NCBI RefSeq assembly: GCF_038049925.1
Contig: NZ_CP145809.1
Span: 1,984,001-2,048,000, forward strand
Length of the DNA stretch: 64,000 bases
Source: Georgenia sp. M64
Lineage (GTDB): Bacteria > Actinomycetota > Actinomycetes > Actinomycetales > Actinomycetaceae
Direction: 5' to 3'
Position numbers and translations under genes: made by a program
Shown: positions 1 through 9,982 of the stretch, piece by piece
Layout of the letters: each line of letters starts with the position of its first letter
How positions within the stretch are numbered: the first letter of the stretch is position 1
Notes under the pieces: generated by a model
Seen by the model: the letters and a program-made list of their open reading frames with translations, nothing else
Told to the model about the DNA's origin: nothing
Database searches by the model: none

Positions 1-1234
1 AGCCGCGGGCTCGGGTGAGGCCGTGCACGACGCCCGACTTCTCGTTGCGGTAGACGGTGCCGAACTCGAAAAGGCGCAGCGGCAACTCGCGGTACGAACG
101 CCCCCGGGAGCGGAAGACGAGGTTGTGCATGGGGCAGTTCATGGGCTTGAGGTAGTAGTCCTGCCCCTGCTTGCGCACGGTGCCGTCGGCGTCGCGCTCC
201 TCGTCCATGTGCATGGGCGGGTACATGCCCTCGCGGTACCAGTCCAGGTGGCCGGAGACCTCGAACAGGTGGCCCTTGGTGATGTGCGGGGTGTTGACGA
301 AGGAGTAGCCCTCCTCGACGTGCCGGCGGCGGGAGTACTCCTCCATGGTCATGCGCACGATGCCGCCGCGAGGGTGGAACACCGCCAGACCGGAGCCGAT
401 CTCGTCCGGGAAGGAGAACAGGTCCATCTCCGAGCCGAGCCGGCGGTGGTCACGCCGCTCGGCCTCGGCGAGGCGGTCGGTGTAGGCCTTGAGCTCGTCC
501 TTGGACGGCCACGCGGTGCCGTAGACGCGCTGGAGCTGGGGGTTCTTCTCACTGCCGCGCCAGTAGGCCGCCGCCGAGCGCATGAGCGCGAAGCCGTTGC
601 CGATGAGCCTGGTCGAGGGCAGGTGCGGTCCGCGGCACAGGTCCCTCCACGCCACCTCTCCCCCACGCCGGACGTTGTCGTAGATCGTCAGCTCGCCACC
701 GCCGACCTCCACCGAGGCGCCCTCGGCGACCTCGCCGGCGCCGGCCGGCCCCTTGAGCCCGATGAGCTCGAGCTTGTAGGGCTCGTCGGCGAGCTCGGCG
801 CGCGCCTCCGCCTCGGTGACGACCCGCCGCCGGAAGGTCTGGCCCTCGCGCACGATCCGGTTCATCTGCTTCTCGAGGTCCTTGAGGAGCTCGGGCGTGA
901 AGGGCACCTCGACGTCGAAGTCGTAGTAGAAGCCGTCGGTGATCGGCGGTCCGATCCCCAGCCGGGCGTCGGGGTTGACCTGCTGGACCGCCTGGGCGAG
1001 GACGTGGGCGGCGGAGTGCCGCAGGATGGCCAGGCCGTCCGGGCTGCCGATCGTCACGGACTCCACGACGGCGCCGGCCGGCAGCCCGGCGAGCTCGGTG
1101 TCGAGGTCCTTGAGGTCGCCGTCGACCCGGAGGGCGACGACGTCGCGCCGGTCGGCGAACAGCTCGGTGCCCGTGGTGCCACCGGTGACCGTCCGCGGGG
1201 TGCCGTCGATGGTCAAGGGGTGGTCGGTGCCCAC
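1..1234 (-). CDS. thrS: Threonyl-tRNA synthetase, partial (C-terminus outside window)
   Basis: Class II aminoacyl-tRNA synthetase that charges tRNA-Thr in the cytoplasm. About 411 N-terminal codons are present and the frame is open at the window edge. In order I see a TGS domain (residues 1-65), the editing domain with its HxxxH motif (HSAAH, 73-77), a linker, and the beginning of the catalytic core with the MNCPMH zinc-ligand motif (Cys367) followed by class II motif 2 (FRNE-like, RNEKSG). I chose the GTG at 1234 because an AGGAG lies 6 nt upstream; another in-frame GTG at 1297 would add 21 residues not typical of the family. The tRNA-Val(CAC) gene lies upstream on the same strand but ends in its own hairpin, so co-transcription is unlikely. 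Confidence 0.95.
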   Translation of the reverse strand, partial: MGTDHPLTIDGTPRTVTGGTTGTELFADRRDVVALRVDGDLKDLDTELAGLPAGAVVESVTIGSPDGLAILRHSAAHVLAQAVQQVNPDARLGIGPPITDGFYYDFDVEVPFTPELLKDLEKQMNRIVREGQTFRRRVVTEAEARAELADEPYKLELIGLKGPAGAGEVAEGASVEVGGGELTIYDNVRRGGEVAWRDLCRGPHLPSTRLIGNGFALMRSAAAYWRGSEKNPQLQRVYGTAWPSKDELKAYTDRLAEAERRDHRRLGSEMDLFSFPDEIGSGLAVFHPRGGIVRMTMEEYSRRRHVEEGYSFVNTPHITKGHLFEVSGHLDWYREGMYPPMHMDEERDADGTVRKQGQDYYLKPMNCPMHNLVFRSRGRSYRELPLRLFEFGTVYRNEKSGVVHGLTRARG

Positions 1235-1401
1235 GGTGTGCTCCTGCTCGTCCTGCGGAAAGGTCGCCTCGATCGTACCGACGCCGGGGACGTGCACGGA
1301 CGCTCGCAGCAGTGCCGTGGCGGCGACGTCCCGGCCCGTGCCGAGCGGGTCCTCGCCTGGGGGCGCCGTGCCCGGACGAGCACACAGCGTGCGGCACGAC
1401 G

Positions 1402-1432
1402 AAGGCCCCCGACCGATGGGGTCGGGGGCCTT
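1402..1432 (-). terminator. Stem-loop terminator after tRNA-Val(CAC)
   Basis: Perfect 13-bp inverted repeat (arms 1402-1414 and 1420-1432, loop of 5) just past the 3' end of the tRNA. The run of U is short, as is usual in high-GC actinobacteria. Confidence 0.75.
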
Positions 1433-1436
1433 GTGA

Positions 1437-1511
1437 TGGTGGGCGATACTGGGTTCGAACCAGTGACCTCCTCGGTGTGAACGAGGCGCTCTACCACTGA
1501 GCCAATCGCCC
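1437..1511 (-). tRNA. tRNA-Val (anticodon CAC)
   Basis: 75 nt including an encoded CCA. Acceptor stem GGGCGAT/ATCGCCC, anticodon stem CCTCG/CGAGG with loop TTCACAC (anticodon CAC, reads GUG), T-arm CTGG-TTCGAAC-CCAG. A possible -10 (TAGAGT on the minus strand) lies near 1552-1557. It is closely similar to the tRNA-Val(GAC) on the opposite strand at 2066. Confidence 0.95.
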
Positions 1512-1868
1512 GCGTGCGGTGACACCCGGGGGTGTTCTCCGTGCGGCATCCGACTCTAGCGGACGCCGGTGGCGATCGCGAAACCGGCACGACGACGCCC
1601 CTCTGGACCGGCCGGCCGCCCCCGTTCCGGAGGTCTTGCGGGCCCGGGAGGGCGTCGCGTGAGGGTTGTCGCCGGCGCGGCCCGCGGGCCACGCGCACGG
1701 GCGGCGCGCGAAAAGAGGGTCTGCGCCGGGAGGACGTCGCTGCGACGCGCCGTCCGCGCCCTTGTGGGGGCTCTCACAGCCCGGCGGTGCCACCCTGGTT
1801 TGGACTTTGCCAGACGGTCTGGCTAGAGTTCTGGACTGCGCCACCGAGTGAGAATCTCGGCGGAGCAC
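1512..1868. other. Intergenic region between divergent tRNA genes
   Basis: 357 nt without a convincing gene. It holds the presumed promoters of tRNA-Val(CAC) (leftward) and of the tRNA-Gly/Cys/Val cluster (rightward), plus a small hairpin CCGAG/CTCGG at 1844-1860 just before tRNA-Gly. Nothing else recognised. Confidence 0.6.
1800..1829 (+). promoter_or_regulatory. Promoter of the tRNA-Gly/Cys/Val cluster with internal palindrome
   Basis: TTGGAC (1800-1805), 18 nt, TAGAGT (1824-1829), about 39 nt before the tRNA-Gly gene. The spacer contains a perfect 7-bp-arm palindrome GCCAGAC-G-GTCTGGC (1809-1823) that abuts the -10. Confidence 0.6.
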
Positions 1869-1941
1869 GCGGATGTGGCTCAGTTGGTAGAGCATCACCT
1901 TGCCAAGGTGAGGGTCGCGGGTTCGAGTCCCGTCATCCGCT
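1869..1941 (+). tRNA. tRNA-Gly (anticodon GCC)
   Basis: 73 nt, no encoded CCA. Acceptor stem GCGGATG/CATCCGC, anticodon stem TCACC/GGTGA with loop TTGCCAA (anticodon GCC), T-loop TTCGAGT. First of three tRNAs on the plus strand. Confidence 0.95.
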
Positions 1942-1978
1942 CGGAGGCACCACCACCCGGTGGGGCACAAGCCTTCAG

Positions 1979-2052
1979 GGTGGCGTGGCCGAGAGGCGAG
2001 GCAGCGGCCTGCAAAGCCGTACACACGGGTTCGAATCCCGTCGCCACCTCCA
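1979..2052 (+). tRNA. tRNA-Cys (anticodon GCA)
   Basis: 74 nt with encoded CCA. Acceptor stem GGTGGCG/CGCCACC, loop CTGCAAA (anticodon GCA), T-loop TTCGAAT. Middle gene of the cluster, only 37 nt after tRNA-Gly. Confidence 0.95.
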
Positions 2053-2065
2053 CGAAAGGCACCAT

Positions 2066-2140
2066 GGGCGATTGGCGCAGCGGTAGCGCGCTTCCCTGAC
2101 ACGGAAGAGGTCACTGGTTCGATCCCAGTATCGCCCACCA
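2066..2140 (+). tRNA. tRNA-Val (anticodon GAC)
   Basis: 75 nt with encoded CCA. Acceptor stem GGGCGAT/ATCGCCC, anticodon stem CTTCC/GGAAG with loop CTGACAC (anticodon GAC). Last gene of the cluster, followed within 5 nt by a strong hairpin. Confidence 0.95.
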
Positions 2141-2144
2141 GCAC

Positions 2145-2176
2145 AGCCCCAGGTCAGACACCACCGACCTGGGGCT
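2145..2176. terminator. Bidirectional terminator shared by the tRNA cluster and the P-loop gene
   Basis: Perfect 11-bp inverted repeat AGCCCCAGGTC (2145-2155) / GACCTGGGGCT (2166-2176), followed on the plus strand by TTCTGTGTT. It ends the tRNA cluster. The stop codon of the opposing gene (2154-2156) lies inside its left arm. Confidence 0.8.
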
Positions 2177-3083
2177 TCTGTGTTCCCGCGCCCCCGGACG
2201 ACGGCCGGTGCGGGAACCGGCCGCCCGCGACCAGACGCTCCAGCGGTGCCGGCAGGGCGACGGCCCCCCGGCCGCGCGCGGCGGGGCACGGCAGGACGGC
2301 CACCCCCACGGCGTCCAGGACGCGCTCCTCGACGGACGCGCGTTCGCGGAGCACGGCCACCGTGCCCTCGACCCCGGTCCCGCCGAGCCGGTGGCCGAGC
2401 CCTCGCCCGGTGTAGTAGCCGATCACGTGGTCGAGCCACCACGCCGGACGCTCGGACATGACGGCGCGGAACGCCTCGCCGACGTCGTCGGCGCGCAGGT
2501 GCACCACGACCGGCGACAGCGGAGCGGCGAGGCGGGCCAGGTCGCCGACGAACCGGACGAGCAGGTCCTCGGGTGCGTCGTCGCGCAGCAGGGTCACCGT
2601 CAGCGGGTTCTGCAGGAAGCAGCACTCGAGCACCCACACCTCGTCCCGCGCGCACACCCCCGCGACGAACCCCTCCCACCGCGCCAGCCGGGTGCGGATG
2701 TGCTCCGCGAGCGGCAGCTCGTAGGCGTCGCGTGCGCGGAGCCGGGCGGCCAGCTGTTCGGGGACGGGGCCGTGGTCCCGCTCGAGGACGCCGTAGGCGA
2801 CCAGCAGGCCGTCCGCGTTCCCGGTGGTCACCGCTCGCAGCGGACCCGCCCACCCGGGGTGCTCGGCGAGCAGCTCGTCGAGCTCGTCCGCCACGAGGAG
2901 GGCCACCGACTCGAGGTCCGCCGGGTGCTCCAGGTCCCCCTCCAGGACCGCCCGTGCGGGTGTGCCGCGATCGCTCAGCGCCCGCGCGAGCAGCCGGGCG
3001 GTGGTGGACTTCCCGGTGCCGACGGACCCCTCGACGAGGATCAGCCGGGTCGGCGCCGGGTCGGGCGGTGCGGGTCGGCTCAC
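2154..3083 (-). CDS. P-loop NTP-binding protein, kinase-like
   Basis: 309-residue protein with an N-terminal Walker A loop GSVGTGKST (residues 19-27) after a hydrophobic strand (LILVE), as in nucleoside- or nucleotide-kinase-like P-loop proteins. The middle has several Arg-rich helices of the kind that could form a lid (for example RLRARDAYELP). I cannot assign a substrate. The GTG at 3083 puts the P-loop near the N-terminus; a longer frame from 3152 adds 23 residues and looks less natural. No clear ribosome-binding site precedes the GTG. The last nine or so residues are encoded by the bidirectional terminator, which suggests a freely drifting C-terminus. Monocistronic, facing the tRNA cluster. 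Confidence 0.7.
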   Translation of the reverse strand: MSRPAPPDPAPTRLILVEGSVGTGKSTTARLLARALSDRGTPARAVLEGDLEHPADLESVALLVADELDELLAEHPGWAGPLRAVTTGNADGLLVAYGVLERDHGPVPEQLAARLRARDAYELPLAEHIRTRLARWEGFVAGVCARDEVWVLECCFLQNPLTVTLLRDDAPEDLLVRFVGDLARLAAPLSPVVVHLRADDVGEAFRAVMSERPAWWLDHVIGYYTGRGLGHRLGGTGVEGTVAVLRERASVEERVLDAVGVAVLPCPAARGRGAVALPAPLERLVAGGRFPHRPSSGGAGTQKPQVGGV

Positions 3084-3142
3084 GCGTGGATCGTGGCGGA
3101 CACGGCCCGAGGTGTCCACGCACCCCCACTTCCCTCCGACAC

Positions 3143-3171
3143 TTGAAGGCACAAGTAATAACGGCTACCGT
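3143..3171 (+). promoter_or_regulatory. Candidate promoter for the esterase unit
   Basis: TTGAAG (3143-3148), exactly 17 nt, TACCGT (3166-3171). The -35 overlaps an inverted repeat ACTTG-N6-CAAGT. Predicted start near 3178, about 40 nt before the small ORF and 150 nt before the esterase. Confidence 0.5.
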
Positions 3172-3221
3172 CAGCAGCGACGGAAGTCCGACCGTTCCCC
3201 GTTCCCCCGAGAGGCCCACCC

Positions 3222-3332
3222 GTGCTCGAGCGCCCCGATCTCACGCCCGTCGCGCCCGTCCTTCCCCGGACTGGGTGTGCGCCTGAGACCGACCTCTCCG
3301 ACCCTGGCGCCGCGCCGGTGGCCGCACGATGA
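3222..3332 (+). CDS. Possible 36-residue small ORF coupled to the esterase
   Basis: GTG start with GAGAGG 7 nt upstream and a stop that overlaps the esterase start as ATGA (3329-3332), the layout of translational coupling. The product begins MLERPDLTPVAPVLPR, is Pro-rich and matches no family I know. It might be a leader peptide, a real small protein, or a remnant of a larger gene. Support is the start context, the coupling and the promoter upstream; there is no homology evidence. Confidence 0.4.
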   Translation: MLERPDLTPVAPVLPRTGCAPETDLSDPGAAPVAAR

Positions 3333-4009
3333 CGGACACCGGCGCCGTCCAGGTGCCGCCCGTGGTGGCACCAGCCGGGTCGACGGACCCCGCGGCGCCC
3401 CTGGTGGTGCTGCTGCACGGACGCGGCTCCTCCGAGGCCGACATCATCGGCCTGGCCCGCCACCTGCCGACGGGTGCGGCCTACGCCGCCGTCCGGGCGC
3501 CCATCCCCTCCGGGGCCGGGTTCGCCTGGTTCGCGAACCGGGGCATCGGCCGGCCGGTCGAGGAGTCGCTGACGCAGACGATGTCCTGGTTCGGCGCCTG
3601 GCTCGACGGCGTCGCCCCGCCCGGCCGCCCCGTGGTCCTCGTGGGCTTCAGCGGTGGCGCCGCCTTCGCCGGCGGGCTGGTGCTGAGCCGGCCGGACCGG
3701 TTCGCCGGCGCCGCGATCCTCTACGGCACGCTGCCCTTCGACGCCGGTGTCCCCGTCACGCCTGCCCGACTCGCGGGCGTGCCGGTGCTCGTGGCCCAGG
3801 GCGACACCGACACGGTGATCCCGCGCGAGCTGCTGGACCGGACCTGGACCTACCTGGTGGAGGAGTCCGGTGCCCGCACCGTCGCCAGGCGGGACCCGGG
3901 TGGGCACGGGCTCACCGTGGAGACCGTCGCGGAGCTTCACCGCTGGCTCTCGGAGCTGTCGGCCGGCCCCCGACCGGCCGACGACGTCGCGGGACCGCCG
4001 CGCTCGTAG
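3329..4009 (+). CDS. Alpha/beta hydrolase, phospholipase/carboxylesterase family
   Basis: 226-residue cytoplasmic serine hydrolase with no signal peptide. Visible elements: the oxyanion-hole strand LVVLLHGRG (residues 25-33), the nucleophile elbow GFSGG (Ser108), the acid in GDTDTVIP (Asp161) and the catalytic His193 in GGHGL. Length and motifs fit the small carboxylesterase/phospholipase group related to YpfH and MhqD. Members hydrolyse short acyl esters; the natural substrate is unknown here. The gene may be translated by coupling to the small ORF at 3222. No ring-cleavage or glyoxalase partner, which often accompanies MhqD-type enzymes, is next to it. Confidence 0.85.
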   Translation: MTDTGAVQVPPVVAPAGSTDPAAPLVVLLHGRGSSEADIIGLARHLPTGAAYAAVRAPIPSGAGFAWFANRGIGRPVEESLTQTMSWFGAWLDGVAPPGRPVVLVGFSGGAAFAGGLVLSRPDRFAGAAILYGTLPFDAGVPVTPARLAGVPVLVAQGDTDTVIPRELLDRTWTYLVEESGARTVARRDPGGHGLTVETVAELHRWLSELSAGPRPADDVAGPPRS

Positions 4010-4128
4010 GTGCGGAGTCCCCCGAGTCGGCCCGGGCGCGCGACGTGGGGAACGGCAGTACCCGGACGGCCAGGGGCTCCCCGCCGGGCGGCCCGGGTGG
4101 TTGTCTAGGACCGTCCTCGTCCCACTGA

Positions 4129-7276
<3,148 letters not shown>

Positions 7277-7861
7277 AGTCGCGGTACCGCTCGGTGACGT
7301 AGTCGAGGTCGACCTGAGCCACCCCGTCCCCGGCGTCGTGGAGGAGGACGTAGCCGACGGTCTCCTCCCCGCGCACCACCAGGTAGGCCTCCGACCCGGG
7401 TGCCGGACCGGTGAAGCCGGGGTTGAACTCGTGCACGTCGTCGTCGTGCAGACGCAGGAGGTGGCGCAGGTAGGCGCCCTCGGGGTCGACGGGCAGGACG
7501 TCGTAGGTCGCCTCCGAGTGCCGGGTCCGCAGGAGCCGGACGATGCTCACCACCTGGATCGCGGCGAGGACGACGTTGAGCACGAACACCGGCCAGATGC
7601 CCAGGACGCCGTTGTAGACCATCTGCATGCTCGAGCCGATGAGATTGATCACACGCAGGCGCAGGATCCGCTGCTGCATCATCGACCAGACGATGACGGC
7701 CGAGCCCGCCCAGCCCACGATCTCCAGCACCGGCACGGCCGGGCCTCCCCTCGACGACGGACACGGCGCCGTGCGAGCGCGCGGTCCGCCGTGCCGATCG
7801 TCTCACGCGCCCGGACCCGTTGAGCCGGGCGGAAACGCCGGGGCCGTGCCAACCTTGGCCC

Positions 7862-9982
7862 ATGCAGATCTGGCCTGGTCGTCCCTATCCCCTCGGTGCC
7901 ACGTACGACGGCAGCGGCACCAACTTCGCCATCTTCTCCTCCGTCGCCGAGCGGGTGGAGCTGTGCCTCATCGGCGACCGGGGCAAGGAGACCCGGCTCG
8001 AGCTGACCGAGGTCGACGCCCACGTGTGGCACGCCTACCTCCCCGGCGCCCAGCCCGGACAGCGCTACGGCTACCGCGTCCACGGCCCGTACGAGCCGGA
8101 GAACGGCCACCGCTGCGACCCCAGCAAGCTCCTGCTCGACCCCTACGCCAAGGCGATCGACGGCCAGATCGACCGCGACCCATCCCTGTACTCCTACAGC
8201 TTCGACGACCCGGACAAGCGCAACACCGCCGACTCCAAGAAGCACACGATGTACTCGGTCGTCATCAACCCCTACTTCGACTGGGGCTACGACCGCCCGC
8301 CGAACCACGAGTACCACGACTCCGTCGTCTACGAGGCGCACGTCAAGGGCATGACCCAGCTCCACCCGGACGTCCCGGAGGAGCTGCGCGGTACGTACGC
8401 GGGGATGGCGCACCCGTCGGTCATCGAGCACCTCACCACGCTGGGCGTCACCGCCGTCGAGCTCATGCCCGTGCACCAGTTCGTCAACGACCCGCACCTG
8501 CAGGAGAAGGGGCTGAGCAACTACTGGGGCTACAACACCATCGGCTTCTTCGCCCCGCACAACGGCTTCGCCGCCTACGGCACCCGCGGTGAGCAGGTCC
8601 AGGAGTTCAAGACCCTGGTCAAGGCCCTGCACGAGGCCAACATCGAGGTCATCCTCGACGTCGTCTACAACCACACCGCCGAGGGCAACCACATGGGCCC
8701 GACGCTGTCCTTCAGGGGCATCGACAACGCCTCGTACTACCGGCTCGTCGAGGGCGACGAGGCCCACTACTTCGACACGACCGGCACCGGCAACTCGCTG
8801 CTCATGCGCTCCCCGCACACGCTGCAGATGATCATGGACTCGCTGCGCTACTGGATCGAGGAGATGCACGTCGACGGCTTCCGCTTCGACCTCGCCTCGA
8901 CCCTGGCGCGCGAGCTGCACGCCGTGGACCGGCTCTCCGCGTTCTTCGACATCGTCCAGCAGGACCCCAAGATCTCCCAGGTCAAGCTCATCGCCGAGCC
9001 GTGGGACGTCGGTGAGGGCGGCTACCAGGTGGGCGGGTTCCCCCCGCTGTGGTCGGAGTGGAACGGCAAGTACCGCGACACCGTCCGGGACTTCTGGCGC
9101 GGCGAGCCCTCCACCCTGGGGGAGTTCGCCAGCCGGATCACCGGCTCGTCCGACCTGTACGAGCACACCGGCCGCCGGCCCGTGTCCTCCGTCAACTTCG
9201 TCACCGCGCACGACGGGTTCACGCTGCGCGACCTCGTCTCCTACAACGACAAGCACAACGAGGCCAACGGCGAGGGCAACGCCGACGGCGAGTCCCACAA
9301 CCGGTCCTGGAACTGCGGTGTCGAGGGGCCGACGGACGACCCGGAGATCCGGGCGCTGCGCGCCCGCCAGCAGCGCAACTTCCTCACCACCCTGCTCTTC
9401 AGCCAGGGCGTGCCGATGATCGCCCACGGGGACGAGCTCGGCCGCACCCAGGACGGCAACAACAACGTCTACTGCCAGGACAACGAGCTGGCGTGGATGG
9501 ACTGGGACCTCGACGACGAGCGGCAGTCGCTCCTCGACTTCACCCGCGCCGTCGTCCAGCTCCGCAAGGACCACCCGGTCCTGCGCCGCCGCAGGTTCTT
9601 CGCCGGCTCCCCCGACCACGGCGGTGAGTCCGACATCGGCGACATCGAGTGGTTCACCCACGCCGCCGAGCACATGTCCGAGGAGGACTGGTCGGTCTCC
9701 CACGCCCGCTCGGTGATGGTGTTCCTCAACGGCCAGGCGATCCCCGAGCCGGACGCTCGCGGCGAGCGCATCGTCGACGACAACGTCCTCGGGCTGCTCA
9801 ACGCCGGCGCCGAGCCGCTGGAGTTCCAGCTGCCCCCGGCGGAGTACGGCACCACCTGGACGACCGCGCTGGACACCTCCGACGACGAGGGCGTCGGTGT
9901 CGAGCACGCCGCCGGCGGGACCGTCGCCGTGCCGGGACGCACCACCATCGTCCTGGTCAGCCCGCGCGCGGAGACCGAGTGA
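7862..9982 (+). CDS. glgX: Glycogen debranching enzyme GlgX
   Basis: 706-residue GH13 enzyme (isoamylase/GlgX subfamily) hydrolysing alpha-1,6 branches of phosphorylase-trimmed glycogen in the cytoplasm. N-terminal CBM48-like domain (GTNFAIFSSVAERVELCL), then the TIM barrel with nucleophile Asp343 (GFRFDLAS), acid/base Glu379 (LIAEPWD) and Asp451 (TAHDGF). The ATG at 7862 matches family N-termini (MQIWPGRPYPLGA); an in-frame GTG 42 nt earlier is less likely. No Shine-Dalgarno is seen; CAACCT 6 nt before the ATG could be the -10 of a leaderless transcript. Its stop overlaps treY as GTGA, so the linear chains it releases probably feed the TreYZ route. Confidence 0.95.
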   Translation: MQIWPGRPYPLGATYDGSGTNFAIFSSVAERVELCLIGDRGKETRLELTEVDAHVWHAYLPGAQPGQRYGYRVHGPYEPENGHRCDPSKLLLDPYAKAIDGQIDRDPSLYSYSFDDPDKRNTADSKKHTMYSVVINPYFDWGYDRPPNHEYHDSVVYEAHVKGMTQLHPDVPEELRGTYAGMAHPSVIEHLTTLGVTAVELMPVHQFVNDPHLQEKGLSNYWGYNTIGFFAPHNGFAAYGTRGEQVQEFKTLVKALHEANIEVILDVVYNHTAEGNHMGPTLSFRGIDNASYYRLVEGDEAHYFDTTGTGNSLLMRSPHTLQMIMDSLRYWIEEMHVDGFRFDLASTLARELHAVDRLSAFFDIVQQDPKISQVKLIAEPWDVGEGGYQVGGFPPLWSEWNGKYRDTVRDFWRGEPSTLGEFASRITGSSDLYEHTGRRPVSSVNFVTAHDGFTLRDLVSYNDKHNEANGEGNADGESHNRSWNCGVEGPTDDPEIRALRARQQRNFLTTLLFSQGVPMIAHGDELGRTQDGNNNVYCQDNELAWMDWDLDDERQSLLDFTRAVVQLRKDHPVLRRRRFFAGSPDHGGESDIGDIEWFTHAAEHMSEEDWSVSHARSVMVFLNGQAIPEPDARGERIVDDNVLGLLNAGAEPLEFQLPPAEYGTTWTTALDTSDDEGVGVEHAAGGTVAVPGRTTIVLVSPRAETE

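Noticed and set aside
1437-2140. tRNA genes as an integration hot spot (attachment sites)
   Set aside because: No integrase, no duplicated tRNA 3' end and no phage-like genes nearby; flanks are core genes.
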